Shown: positions 1-11,929 of the stretch, piece by piece
Layout: every line of letters starts with the position of its first letter
Numbering within the stretch: position 1 is the stretch's first letter
Assembly: GCA_020975725.1 (NCBI GenBank)
Contig: QXJR01000018.1
Coordinates: 558,001-622,000, forward strand
Origin: Picocystis sp. L7
Lineage: Eukaryota; Chlorophyta; Picocystophyceae; Picocystales; Picocystaceae
Length of the DNA: 64,000 nucleotides
Reading direction: 5' to 3'
Program-made: the position numbers and the translations under genes
Notes under the pieces: generated by a model
What the model saw: the letters and a program-made list of their open reading frames with translations, nothing else
Database searches by the model: none
Told to the model about the DNA's origin: nothing

Positions 1-392
1 AACGAGGGGGAACTGGTCCCTACCATTGGTTGGCCCCAATGGGGACCCTTTTGCACGGCCACGGCTGGGCGGACGCCTTCGTTCGCCATTGCCCAGCGGG
101 GGATGGGATGGATTCGAAACTCCGGTTGCAGATCGACCGCTATGTGTTCTACACTGTCATCGATTTTCGTAGGTCGAAGTTGGGTGGGTGTCCTGTGGCA
201 CCCATTCCCATCCGGCTGTTGGTGACCCCTCGAAACAGGCCATCTTCGCCGCTTGGGATCCAAGGCTCCGTCTCCAGGCCGAAGAGAAAGGGAAGGATAG
301 GGACGTGAAAGGAGAGGGCAAGGAGTTGTCTTGCGCCTCCTGGATCGCCGACGGAAGGTGGCCTCTTGAGACCCTTCATGGGGACCGGGAGC

Positions 393-2206
393 GACTTGTA
401 AAAAAAAATCGTGTTTTCAGACCATCCCTTCCAATGGACCTGTTTTCAAAGGGGGTCTACGGGCAGTATCGAGGCACGGAGCTCCAATCGGGCAACGCAG
501 GGCCCTTCTCCGGAGTTTCAGCTTCCATTCCCATGCCCACACGTCCGCGAGAATCTTCCGCCCCACGAGCAGACCACGGAGAAACACCTCCAGGGGGGGT
601 GTGGCGGAGTACTGGGTCCTCCCCCCTTGAAGGGACCCCAATCGACACACGGGTGAAAGGGACCCTCCATTACGCCCCAACGAGAACGACCGAGGCTGTG
701 AAATTCGGTGCGGAAGATGTGCATACATAGGGGTACTTGTACGCAAAATTGTACCTTGGAAGCTCCGGTGGTCCATGCATTTCGATGGGCAAACCGGCTG
801 GTGGTACAGCCCGTGACCCATAGAGAGACCTGGGGTCAAGGGGAGATTCGCCCCTTGTGTAAACAAATGGTACAGGGTTAACTCGGCTTTACCACATGCC
901 CTAGGAGACGGGCTCGTGAGGAGAGCCATCAGCCCTCCACAAGGCAAGCACGCTCCCCATGCAAACGAGGGGAACGATGGACAAGCAAGCGAGGGAAATC
1001 TCCAAGGTGACCCAACAAGTGGTTCGGTATGCCTTTCAAACATGTGGTGGTGACATCACCACTACGGCGTTGGTTATGAAACGTTCCGTGGCAGAGGTGG
1101 AGTCGTTCCTCCGCGAGGTGCCTTCCAAGGCCCATGGTCATGGCAACCATCGAAGCTTGGAGTACGCACATGGCTATGAAAAATGGCTTGTGCGTTTTCT
1201 TACACAACGGGCCGAGAAGGGGCAGCTCACGTACACGGAAGAGGTCCAACGTGCATGGCACAGCAAGTACAAGAAAGTCATTCCCCTGAGGACCCTTCAA
1301 CGTGTCTTTCGAGATTTGGGAGTGGGGTTCAAGGTGCAAAAGGTGGAGCGCAAGCTCAACCTCAAGCACAAAATCGCGCGAGTTCAGTTTGCCCAAGACC
1401 ATATGAACTTTGACTTTGGACAGGTCATGTTCACGGATGCACACACTTTGCGCTTGTCACGCATTCCTCACTCCAAGGGGAGGAGAACCATGGCACCAAG
1501 TGGCGTTACTCCCAAGTTGTTTGCCCAAAAGAACCCACCTTGCATCAAGGTGTACGCTGGGTTAACCAAGCATGGGTGTACCGAACTTGTGGAGGTCACC
1601 GGGACCACGGACTTGGAGAATGCTTCTGAAACCAAGCGTGGGAAGCAAGCATGCAAGGGGGTGTCTTCAACGGAGTACTCCTATGATGTCCTCCCTCGCT
1701 TATTGGCTGAAGGCAATAGGTTGTTCAAGGGGGGGTCATGGACCTTTCAACAAGACGGTGACGGGGCACACACAGCCAAGGCCACCCTCACCACCTTGAG
1801 AGAATGGACACAAGACATGGGTGTGGATGTGATGTTTGACTGGCCCTCTATGAGCCCAGACCTCAGTCCCATTGAGAATCTTTGGGCCTTGCTTGACATG
1901 AAGGTTTTGCATGCTCAGCCCACCACCCTTGGGGAGTTGAGAAGGTGCATGTACCAAGCATGGGCTGAGCTTGGAAGAGGAACTATCCCAAGGCGACTGA
2001 TGGATAGCATGCCCCGGAGGATGGATCAAGTACGGAAGAGGAAAGGAGAAATGATTCACTATTGAAAGTGGAGTACACGTGGGCTTGAAGGACAGTAGCC
2101 CAACCCACCTGAAAATTTGAAAATCCAGGCCAAAATCGCTGTTTTTTTCCATCGTTCCTCCTACATTCACCATGGTTCCCTTTCCTTCCAATTTTTTACA
2201 GGAGTC
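393..2206 (+). mobile_element. Possible limits of the original transposon inside a unit
   Basis: GACTTGTAAAAAAAAAT at 393-409 resembles the reverse complement of 2188-2206 (GACTCCTGTAAAAAATTGG), allowing a two-base gap. This weak inverted repeat brackets the transposase and would give an element of about 1.8 kb, a plausible Tc1/mariner size. The match is short and A-rich, so it may be chance. No target-site duplication was identified, and I saw no better inverted repeat near the gene. Confidence 0.2.
959..2065 (+). CDS. Tc1/mariner-type DDE transposase, array copy 1
   Basis: A 368-residue transposase that would bind the ends of its own element and catalyse cut-and-paste transposition. Residues 1-130 contain helix-turn-helix-like segments rich in basic residues, as in Tc1/IS630 proteins. 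The catalytic domain shows D160 in a VMFTDAHT strand, D266 in FQQDGDGAHT (the family's QQDNxxxH position) and E306 in SPDLSPIENLW. There are 39 residues between the second D and the E, a DD39E spacing; classical Tc1 is DD34E. About 105 residues separate D160 and D266. The frame is uninterrupted and the length normal, so the enzyme could be active. The start could also be the Met at codon 7. The superfamily is well supported; the subfamily is not assigned. Confidence 0.9.
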   Translation: MQTRGTMDKQAREISKVTQQVVRYAFQTCGGDITTTALVMKRSVAEVESFLREVPSKAHGHGNHRSLEYAHGYEKWLVRFLTQRAEKGQLTYTEEVQRAWHSKYKKVIPLRTLQRVFRDLGVGFKVQKVERKLNLKHKIARVQFAQDHMNFDFGQVMFTDAHTLRLSRIPHSKGRRTMAPSGVTPKLFAQKNPPCIKVYAGLTKHGCTELVEVTGTTDLENASETKRGKQACKGVSSTEYSYDVLPRLLAEGNRLFKGGSWTFQQDGDGAHTAKATLTTLREWTQDMGVDVMFDWPSMSPDLSPIENLWALLDMKVLHAQPTTLGELRRCMYQAWAELGRGTIPRRLMDSMPRRMDQVRKRKGEMIHY

Positions 2207-3424
2207 TTGTCTCCAACAGTGAAAGTGATGGACTTCGTGTGGCTCTCCGTAGGTGCATACACTGTCCATGGCACGATTTTGAAACAGGGCTGACCCAGTA
2301 GTCCGCCACTTCTTTCAGGGTTCCTGCCCGAACCCCTGACTTCTCCTCCCCGTTCGACCCTCATTCCGATCGTTTCAGGACTTGCATTGCACACCAACGG
2401 ATTCCTTGTAAAATTCTCTTTCTGTTCATGGGATTCACTGGGGCTGTATCGGCCTCAGTGGCACACAACGAGGGGGAACTGGTCCCTACCATTGGTTGGC
2501 CCCAATGGGGACCCTTTTGCACGGCCACGGCTGGGCGGACGCCTTCGTTCGCCATTGCCCAGCGGGGGATGGGATGGATTCGAAACTCCGGTTGCAGATC
2601 GACCGCTATGTGTTCTACACTGTCATCGATTTTCGTAGGTCGAAGTTGGGTGGGTGTCCTGTGGCACCCATTCCCATCCGGCTGTTGGTGACCCCTCGAA
2701 ACAGGCCATCTTCGCCGCTTGGGATCCAAGGCTCCGTCTCCAGGCCGAAGAGAAAGGGAAGGATAGGGACGTGAAAGGAGAGGGCAAGGAGTTGTCTTGC
2801 GCCTCCTGGATCGCCGACGGAAGGTGGCCTCTTGAGACCCTTCATGGGGACCGGGAGCGACTTGTAAAAAAAAATCGTGTTTTCAGACCATCCCTTCCAA
2901 TGGACCTGTTTTCAAAGGGGGTCTACGGGCAGTATCGAGGCACGGAGCTCCAATCGGGCAACGCAGGGCCCTTCTCCGGAGTTTCAGCTTCCATTCCCAT
3001 GCCCACACGTCCGCGAGAATCTTCCGCCCCACGAGCAGACCACGGAGAAACACCTCCAGGGGGGGTGTGGCGGAGTACTGGGTCCTCCCCCCTTGAAGGG
3101 ACCCCAATCGACACACGGGTGAAAGGGACCCTCCATTACGCCCCAACGAGAACGACCGAGGCTGTGAAATTCGGTGCGGAAGATGTGCATACATAGGGGT
3201 ACTTGTACGCAAAATTGTACCTTGGAAGCTCCGGTGGTCCATGCATTTCGATGGGCAAACCGGCTGGTGGTACAGCCCGTGACCCATAGAGAGACCTGGG
3301 GTCAAGGGGAGATTCGCCCCTTGTGTAAACAAATGGTACAGGGTTAACTCGGCTTTACCACATGCCCTAGGAGACGGGCTCGTGAGGAGAGCCATCAGCC
3401 CTCCACAAGGCAAGCACGCTCCCC

Positions 3425-4531
3425 ATGCAAACGAGGGGAACGATGGACAAGCAAGCGAGGGAAATCTCCAAGGTGACCCAACAAGTGGTTCGGTATGCCT
3501 TTCAAACATGTGGTGGTGACATCACCACTACGGCGTTGGTTATGAAACGTTCCGTGGCAGAGGTGGAGTCGTTCCTCCGCGAGGTGCCTTCCAAGGCCCA
3601 TGGTCATGGCAACCATCGAAGCTTGGAGTACGCACATGGCTATGAAAAATGGCTTGTGCGTTTTCTTACACAACGGGCCGAGAAGGGGCAGCTCACGTAC
3701 ACGGAAGAGGTCCAACGTGCATGGCACAGCAAGTACAAGAAAGTCATTCCCCTGAGGACCCTTCAACGTGTCTTTCGAGATTTGGGAGTGGGGTTCAAGG
3801 TGCAAAAGGTGGAGCGCAAGCTCAACCTCAAGCACAAAATCGCGCGAGTTCAGTTTGCCCAAGACCATATGAACTTTGACTTTGGACAGGTCATGTTCAC
3901 GGATGCACACACTTTGCGCTTGTCACGCATTCCTCACTCCAAGGGGAGGAGAACCATGGCACCAAGTGGCGTTACTCCCAAGTTGTTTGCCCAAAAGAAC
4001 CCACCTTGCATCAAGGTGTACGCTGGGTTAACCAAGCATGGGTGTACCGAACTTGTGGAGGTCACCGGGACCACGGACTTGGAGAATGCTTCTGAAACCA
4101 AGCGTGGGAAGCAAGCATGCAAGGGGGTGTCTTCAACGGAGTACTCCTATGATGTCCTCCCTCGCTTATTGGCTGAAGGCAATAGGTTGTTCAAGGGGGG
4201 GTCATGGACCTTTCAACAAGACGGTGACGGGGCACACACAGCCAAGGCCACCCTCACCACCTTGAGAGAATGGACACAAGACATGGGTGTGGATGTGATG
4301 TTTGACTGGCCCTCTATGAGCCCAGACCTCAGTCCCATTGAGAATCTTTGGGCCTTGCTTGACATGAAGGTTTTGCATGCTCAGCCCACCACCCTTGGGG
4401 AGTTGAGAAGGTGCATGTACCAAGCATGGGCTGAGCTTGGAAGAGGAACTATCCCAAGGCGACTGATGGATAGCATGCCCCGGAGGATGGATCAAGTACG
4501 GAAGAGGAAAGGAGAAATGATTCACTATTGA
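3425..4531 (+). CDS. Tc1/mariner-type DDE transposase, array copy 2
   Basis: Same 368-residue protein as copy 1, intact, with the same DD39E residues; it lies exactly 2,466 bp downstream in the next repeat unit. Confidence 0.9.
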   Translation: MQTRGTMDKQAREISKVTQQVVRYAFQTCGGDITTTALVMKRSVAEVESFLREVPSKAHGHGNHRSLEYAHGYEKWLVRFLTQRAEKGQLTYTEEVQRAWHSKYKKVIPLRTLQRVFRDLGVGFKVQKVERKLNLKHKIARVQFAQDHMNFDFGQVMFTDAHTLRLSRIPHSKGRRTMAPSGVTPKLFAQKNPPCIKVYAGLTKHGCTELVEVTGTTDLENASETKRGKQACKGVSSTEYSYDVLPRLLAEGNRLFKGGSWTFQQDGDGAHTAKATLTTLREWTQDMGVDVMFDWPSMSPDLSPIENLWALLDMKVLHAQPTTLGELRRCMYQAWAELGRGTIPRRLMDSMPRRMDQVRKRKGEMIHY

Positions 4532-5890
4532 AAGTGGAGTACACGTGGGCTTGAAGGACAGTAGCCCAACCCACCTGAAAATTTGAAAATCCAGGCCAAA
4601 ATCGCTGTTTTTTTCCATCGTTCCTCCTACATTCACCATGGTTCCCTTTCCTTCCAATTTTTTACAGGAGTCTTGTCTCCAACAGTGAAAGTGATGGACT
4701 TCGTGTGGCTCTCCGTAGGTGCATACACTGTCCATGGCACGATTTTGAAACAGGGCTGACCCAGTAGTCCGCCACTTCTTTCAGGGTTCCTGCCCGAACC
4801 CCTGACTTCTCCTCCCCGTTCGACCCTCATTCCGATCGTTTCAGGACTTGCATTGCACACCAACGGATTCCTTGTAAAATTCTCTTTCTGTTCATGGGAT
4901 TCACTGGGGCTGTATCGGCCTCAGTGGCACACAACGAGGGGGAACTGGTCCCTACCATTGGTTGGCCCCAATGGGGACCCTTTTGCACGGCCACGGCTGG
5001 GCGGACGCCTTCGTTCGCCATTGCCCAGCGGGGGATGGGATGGATTCGAAACTCCGGTTGCAGATCGACCGCTATGTGTTCTACACTGTCATCGATTTTC
5101 GTAGGTCGAAGTTGGGTGGGTGTCCTGTGGCACCCATTCCCATCCGGCTGTTGGTGACCCCTCGAAACAGGCCATCTTCGCCGCTTGGGATCCAAGGCTC
5201 CGTCTCCAGGCCGAAGAGAAAGGGAAGGATAGGGACGTGAAAGGAGAGGGCAAGGAGTTGTCTTGCGCCTCCTGGATCGCCGACGGAAGGTGGCCTCTTG
5301 AGACCCTTCATGGGGACCGGGAGCGACTTGTAAAAAAAAATCGTGTTTTCAGACCATCCCTTCCAATGGACCTGTTTTCAAAGGGGGTCTACGGGCAGTA
5401 TCGAGGCACGGAGCTCCAATCGGGCAACGCAGGGCCCTTCTCCGGAGTTTCAGCTTCCATTCCCATGCCCACACGTCCGCGAGAATCTTCCGCCCCACGA
5501 GCAGACCACGGAGAAACACCTCCAGGGGGGGTGTGGCGGAGTACTGGGTCCTCCCCCCTTGAAGGGACCCCAATCGACACACGGGTGAAAGGGACCCTCC
5601 ATTACGCCCCAACGAGAACGACCGAGGCTGTGAAATTCGGTGCGGAAGATGTGCATACATAGGGGTACTTGTACGCAAAATTGTACCTTGGAAGCTCCGG
5701 TGGTCCATGCATTTCGATGGGCAAACCGGCTGGTGGTACAGCCCGTGACCCATAGAGAGACCTGGGGTCAAGGGGAGATTCGCCCCTTGTGTAAACAAAT
5801 GGTACAGGGTTAACTCGGCTTTACCACATGCCCTAGGAGACGGGCTCGTGAGGAGAGCCATCAGCCCTCCACAAGGCAAGCACGCTCCCC

Positions 5891-6997
5891 ATGCAAACGA
5901 GGGGAACGATGGACAAGCAAGCGAGGGAAATCTCCAAGGTGACCCAACAAGTGGTTCGGTATGCCTTTCAAACATGTGGTGGTGACATCACCACTACGGC
6001 GTTGGTTATGAAACGTTCCGTGGCAGAGGTGGAGTCGTTCCTCCGCGAGGTGCCTTCCAAGGCCCATGGTCATGGCAACCATCGAAGCTTGGAGTACGCA
6101 CATGGCTATGAAAAATGGCTTGTGCGTTTTCTTACACAACGGGCCGAGAAGGGGCAGCTCACGTACACGGAAGAGGTCCAACGTGCATGGCACAGCAAGT
6201 ACAAGAAAGTCATTCCCCTGAGGACCCTTCAACGTGTCTTTCGAGATTTGGGAGTGGGGTTCAAGGTGCAAAAGGTGGAGCGCAAGCTCAACCTCAAGCA
6301 CAAAATCGCGCGAGTTCAGTTTGCCCAAGACCATATGAACTTTGACTTTGGACAGGTCATGTTCACGGATGCACACACTTTGCGCTTGTCACGCATTCCT
6401 CACTCCAAGGGGAGGAGAACCATGGCACCAAGTGGCGTTACTCCCAAGTTGTTTGCCCAAAAGAACCCACCTTGCATCAAGGTGTACGCTGGGTTAACCA
6501 AGCATGGGTGTACCGAACTTGTGGAGGTCACCGGGACCACGGACTTGGAGAATGCTTCTGAAACCAAGCGTGGGAAGCAAGCATGCAAGGGGGTGTCTTC
6601 AACGGAGTACTCCTATGATGTCCTCCCTCGCTTATTGGCTGAAGGCAATAGGTTGTTCAAGGGGGGGTCATGGACCTTTCAACAAGACGGTGACGGGGCA
6701 CACACAGCCAAGGCCACCCTCACCACCTTGAGAGAATGGACACAAGACATGGGTGTGGATGTGATGTTTGACTGGCCCTCTATGAGCCCAGACCTCAGTC
6801 CCATTGAGAATCTTTGGGCCTTGCTTGACATGAAGGTTTTGCATGCTCAGCCCACCACCCTTGGGGAGTTGAGAAGGTGCATGTACCAAGCATGGGCTGA
6901 GCTTGGAAGAGGAACTATCCCAAGGCGACTGATGGATAGCATGCCCCGGAGGATGGATCAAGTACGGAAGAGGAAAGGAGAAATGATTCACTATTGA
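5891..6997 (+). CDS. Tc1/mariner-type DDE transposase, array copy 3
   Basis: Same intact 368-residue protein as copy 1, in the third repeat unit. Confidence 0.9.
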   Translation: MQTRGTMDKQAREISKVTQQVVRYAFQTCGGDITTTALVMKRSVAEVESFLREVPSKAHGHGNHRSLEYAHGYEKWLVRFLTQRAEKGQLTYTEEVQRAWHSKYKKVIPLRTLQRVFRDLGVGFKVQKVERKLNLKHKIARVQFAQDHMNFDFGQVMFTDAHTLRLSRIPHSKGRRTMAPSGVTPKLFAQKNPPCIKVYAGLTKHGCTELVEVTGTTDLENASETKRGKQACKGVSSTEYSYDVLPRLLAEGNRLFKGGSWTFQQDGDGAHTAKATLTTLREWTQDMGVDVMFDWPSMSPDLSPIENLWALLDMKVLHAQPTTLGELRRCMYQAWAELGRGTIPRRLMDSMPRRMDQVRKRKGEMIHY

Positions 6998-8356
6998 AAG
7001 TGGAGTACACGTGGGCTTGAAGGACAGTAGCCCAACCCACCTGAAAATTTGAAAATCCAGGCCAAAATCGCTGTTTTTTTCCATCGTTCCTCCTACATTC
7101 ACCATGGTTCCCTTTCCTTCCAATTTTTTACAGGAGTCTTGTCTCCAACAGTGAAAGTGATGGACTTCGTGTGGCTCTCCGTAGGTGCATACACTGTCCA
7201 TGGCACGATTTTGAAACAGGGCTGACCCAGTAGTCCGCCACTTCTTTCAGGGTTCCTGCCCGAACCCCTGACTTCTCCTCCCCGTTCGACCCTCATTCCG
7301 ATCGTTTCAGGACTTGCATTGCACACCAACGGATTCCTTGTAAAATTCTCTTTCTGTTCATGGGATTCACTGGGGCTGTATCGGCCTCAGTGGCACACAA
7401 CGAGGGGGAACTGGTCCCTACCATTGGTTGGCCCCAATGGGGACCCTTTTGCACGGCCACGGCTGGGCGGACGCCTTCGTTCGCCATTGCCCAGCGGGGG
7501 ATGGGATGGATTCGAAACTCCGGTTGCAGATCGACCGCTATGTGTTCTACACTGTCATCGATTTTCGTAGGTCGAAGTTGGGTGGGTGTCCTGTGGCACC
7601 CATTCCCATCCGGCTGTTGGTGACCCCTCGAAACAGGCCATCTTCGCCGCTTGGGATCCAAGGCTCCGTCTCCAGGCCGAAGAGAAAGGGAAGGATAGGG
7701 ACGTGAAAGGAGAGGGCAAGGAGTTGTCTTGCGCCTCCTGGATCGCCGACGGAAGGTGGCCTCTTGAGACCCTTCATGGGGACCGGGAGCGACTTGTAAA
7801 AAAAAATCGTGTTTTCAGACCATCCCTTCCAATGGACCTGTTTTCAAAGGGGGTCTACGGGCAGTATCGAGGCACGGAGCTCCAATCGGGCAACGCAGGG
7901 CCCTTCTCCGGAGTTTCAGCTTCCATTCCCATGCCCACACGTCCGCGAGAATCTTCCGCCCCACGAGCAGACCACGGAGAAACACCTCCAGGGGGGGTGT
8001 GGCGGAGTACTGGGTCCTCCCCCCTTGAAGGGACCCCAATCGACACACGGGTGAAAGGGACCCTCCATTACGCCCCAACGAGAACGACCGAGGCTGTGAA
8101 ATTCGGTGCGGAAGATGTGCATACATAGGGGTACTTGTACGCAAAATTGTACCTTGGAAGCTCCGGTGGTCCATGCATTTCGATGGGCAAACCGGCTGGT
8201 GGTACAGCCCGTGACCCATAGAGAGACCTGGGGTCAAGGGGAGATTCGCCCCTTGTGTAAACAAATGGTACAGGGTTAACTCGGCTTTACCACATGCCCT
8301 AGGAGACGGGCTCGTGAGGAGAGCCATCAGCCCTCCACAAGGCAAGCACGCTCCCC

Positions 8357-9463
8357 ATGCAAACGAGGGGAACGATGGACAAGCAAGCGAGGGAAATCTC
8401 CAAGGTGACCCAACAAGTGGTTCGGTATGCCTTTCAAACATGTGGTGGTGACATCACCACTACGGCGTTGGTTATGAAACGTTCCGTGGCAGAGGTGGAG
8501 TCGTTCCTCCGCGAGGTGCCTTCCAAGGCCCATGGTCATGGCAACCATCGAAGCTTGGAGTACGCACATGGCTATGAAAAATGGCTTGTGCGTTTTCTTA
8601 CACAACGGGCCGAGAAGGGGCAGCTCACGTACACGGAAGAGGTCCAACGTGCATGGCACAGCAAGTACAAGAAAGTCATTCCCCTGAGGACCCTTCAACG
8701 TGTCTTTCGAGATTTGGGAGTGGGGTTCAAGGTGCAAAAGGTGGAGCGCAAGCTCAACCTCAAGCACAAAATCGCGCGAGTTCAGTTTGCCCAAGACCAT
8801 ATGAACTTTGACTTTGGACAGGTCATGTTCACGGATGCACACACTTTGCGCTTGTCACGCATTCCTCACTCCAAGGGGAGGAGAACCATGGCACCAAGTG
8901 GCGTTACTCCCAAGTTGTTTGCCCAAAAGAACCCACCTTGCATCAAGGTGTACGCTGGGTTAACCAAGCATGGGTGTACCGAACTTGTGGAGGTCACCGG
9001 GACCACGGACTTGGAGAATGCTTCTGAAACCAAGCGTGGGAAGCAAGCATGCAAGGGGGTGTCTTCAACGGAGTACTCCTATGATGTCCTCCCTCGCTTA
9101 TTGGCTGAAGGCAATAGGTTGTTCAAGGGGGGGTCATGGACCTTTCAACAAGACGGTGACGGGGCACACACAGCCAAGGCCACCCTCACCACCTTGAGAG
9201 AATGGACACAAGACATGGGTGTGGATGTGATGTTTGACTGGCCCTCTATGAGCCCAGACCTCAGTCCCATTGAGAATCTTTGGGCCTTGCTTGACATGAA
9301 GGTTTTGCATGCTCAGCCCACCACCCTTGGGGAGTTGAGAAGGTGCATGTACCAAGCATGGGCTGAGCTTGGAAGAGGAACTATCCCAAGGCGACTGATG
9401 GATAGCATGCCCCGGAGGATGGATCAAGTACGGAAGAGGAAAGGAGAAATGATTCACTATTGA
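8357..9463 (+). CDS. Tc1/mariner-type DDE transposase, array copy 4
   Basis: Same intact 368-residue protein as copy 1, in the fourth repeat unit. Confidence 0.9.
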   Translation: MQTRGTMDKQAREISKVTQQVVRYAFQTCGGDITTTALVMKRSVAEVESFLREVPSKAHGHGNHRSLEYAHGYEKWLVRFLTQRAEKGQLTYTEEVQRAWHSKYKKVIPLRTLQRVFRDLGVGFKVQKVERKLNLKHKIARVQFAQDHMNFDFGQVMFTDAHTLRLSRIPHSKGRRTMAPSGVTPKLFAQKNPPCIKVYAGLTKHGCTELVEVTGTTDLENASETKRGKQACKGVSSTEYSYDVLPRLLAEGNRLFKGGSWTFQQDGDGAHTAKATLTTLREWTQDMGVDVMFDWPSMSPDLSPIENLWALLDMKVLHAQPTTLGELRRCMYQAWAELGRGTIPRRLMDSMPRRMDQVRKRKGEMIHY

Positions 9464-10822
9464 AAGTGGAGTACACGTGGGCTTGAAGGACAGTAGCCCA
9501 ACCCACCTGAAAATTTGAAAATCCAGGCCAAAATCGCTGTTTTTTTCCATCGTTCCTCCTACATTCACCATGGTTCCCTTTCCTTCCAATTTTTTACAGG
9601 AGTCTTGTCTCCAACAGTGAAAGTGATGGACTTCGTGTGGCTCTCCGTAGGTGCATACACTGTCCATGGCACGATTTTGAAACAGGGCTGACCCAGTAGT
9701 CCGCCACTTCTTTCAGGGTTCCTGCCCGAACCCCTGACTTCTCCTCCCCGTTCGACCCTCATTCCGATCGTTTCAGGACTTGCATTGCACACCAACGGAT
9801 TCCTTGTAAAATTCTCTTTCTGTTCATGGGATTCACTGGGGCTGTATCGGCCTCAGTGGCACACAACGAGGGGGAACTGGTCCCTACCATTGGTTGGCCC
9901 CAATGGGGACCCTTTTGCACGGCCACGGCTGGGCGGACGCCTTCGTTCGCCATTGCCCAGCGGGGGATGGGATGGATTCGAAACTCCGGTTGCAGATCGA
10001 CCGCTATGTGTTCTACACTGTCATCGATTTTCGTAGGTCGAAGTTGGGTGGGTGTCCTGTGGCACCCATTCCCATCCGGCTGTTGGTGACCCCTCGAAAC
10101 AGGCCATCTTCGCCGCTTGGGATCCAAGGCTCCGTCTCCAGGCCGAAGAGAAAGGGAAGGATAGGGACGTGAAAGGAGAGGGCAAGGAGTTGTCTTGCGC
10201 CTCCTGGATCGCCGACGGAAGGTGGCCTCTTGAGACCCTTCATGGGGACCGGGAGCGACTTGTAAAAAAAAATCGTGTTTTCAGACCATCCCTTCCAATG
10301 GACCTGTTTTCAAAGGGGGTCTACGGGCAGTATCGAGGCACGGAGCTCCAATCGGGCAACGCAGGGCCCTTCTCCGGAGTTTCAGCTTCCATTCCCATGC
10401 CCACACGTCCGCGAGAATCTTCCGCCCCACGAGCAGACCACGGAGAAACACCTCCAGGGGGGGTGTGGCGGAGTACTGGGTCCTCCCCCCTTGAAGGGAC
10501 CCCAATCGACACACGGGTGAAAGGGACCCTCCATTACGCCCCAACGAGAACGACCGAGGCTGTGAAATTCGGTGCGGAAGATGTGCATACATAGGGGTAC
10601 TTGTACGCAAAATTGTACCTTGGAAGCTCCGGTGGTCCATGCATTTCGATGGGCAAACCGGCTGGTGGTACAGCCCGTGACCCATAGAGAGACCTGGGGT
10701 CAAGGGGAGATTCGCCCCTTGTGTAAACAAATGGTACAGGGTTAACTCGGCTTTACCACATGCCCTAGGAGACGGGCTCGTGAGGAGAGCCATCAGCCCT
10801 CCACAAGGCAAGCACGCTCCCC

Positions 10823-11929
10823 ATGCAAACGAGGGGAACGATGGACAAGCAAGCGAGGGAAATCTCCAAGGTGACCCAACAAGTGGTTCGGTATGCCTTT
10901 CAAACATGTGGTGGTGACATCACCACTACGGCGTTGGTTATGAAACGTTCCGTGGCAGAGGTGGAGTCGTTCCTCCGCGAGGTGCCTTCCAAGGCCCATG
11001 GTCATGGCAACCATCGAAGCTTGGAGTACGCACATGGCTATGAAAAATGGCTTGTGCGTTTTCTTACACAACGGGCCGAGAAGGGGCAGCTCACGTACAC
11101 GGAAGAGGTCCAACGTGCATGGCACAGCAAGTACAAGAAAGTCATTCCCCTGAGGACCCTTCAACGTGTCTTTCGAGATTTGGGAGTGGGGTTCAAGGTG
11201 CAAAAGGTGGAGCGCAAGCTCAACCTCAAGCACAAAATCGCGCGAGTTCAGTTTGCCCAAGACCATATGAACTTTGACTTTGGACAGGTCATGTTCACGG
11301 ATGCACACACTTTGCGCTTGTCACGCATTCCTCACTCCAAGGGGAGGAGAACCATGGCACCAAGTGGCGTTACTCCCAAGTTGTTTGCCCAAAAGAACCC
11401 ACCTTGCATCAAGGTGTACGCTGGGTTAACCAAGCATGGGTGTACCGAACTTGTGGAGGTCACCGGGACCACGGACTTGGAGAATGCTTCTGAAACCAAG
11501 CGTGGGAAGCAAGCATGCAAGGGGGTGTCTTCAACGGAGTACTCCTATGATGTCCTCCCTCGCTTATTGGCTGAAGGCAATAGGTTGTTCAAGGGGGGGT
11601 CATGGACCTTTCAACAAGACGGTGACGGGGCACACACAGCCAAGGCCACCCTCACCACCTTGAGAGAATGGACACAAGACATGGGTGTGGATGTGATGTT
11701 TGACTGGCCCTCTATGAGCCCAGACCTCAGTCCCATTGAGAATCTTTGGGCCTTGCTTGACATGAAGGTTTTGCATGCTCAGCCCACCACCCTTGGGGAG
11801 TTGAGAAGGTGCATGTACCAAGCATGGGCTGAGCTTGGAAGAGGAACTATCCCAAGGCGACTGATGGATAGCATGCCCCGGAGGATGGATCAAGTACGGA
11901 AGAGGAAAGGAGAAATGATTCACTATTGA
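10823..11929 (+). CDS. Tc1/mariner-type DDE transposase, array copy 5
   Basis: Same intact 368-residue protein as copy 1, in the fifth repeat unit. Confidence 0.9.
   Translation: MQTRGTMDKQAREISKVTQQVVRYAFQTCGGDITTTALVMKRSVAEVESFLREVPSKAHGHGNHRSLEYAHGYEKWLVRFLTQRAEKGQLTYTEEVQRAWHSKYKKVIPLRTLQRVFRDLGVGFKVQKVERKLNLKHKIARVQFAQDHMNFDFGQVMFTDAHTLRLSRIPHSKGRRTMAPSGVTPKLFAQKNPPCIKVYAGLTKHGCTELVEVTGTTDLENASETKRGKQACKGVSSTEYSYDVLPRLLAEGNRLFKGGSWTFQQDGDGAHTAKATLTTLREWTQDMGVDVMFDWPSMSPDLSPIENLWALLDMKVLHAQPTTLGELRRCMYQAWAELGRGTIPRRLMDSMPRRMDQVRKRKGEMIHY

Noticed and set aside
188-1043. Open frames of 180 (+) and 208 (-) codons in each repeat unit beside the transposase
   Set aside because: They overlap each other on opposite strands, have low-complexity Pro/Ser/Arg composition and show no known motif. 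Their conservation between units only reflects the identical DNA.
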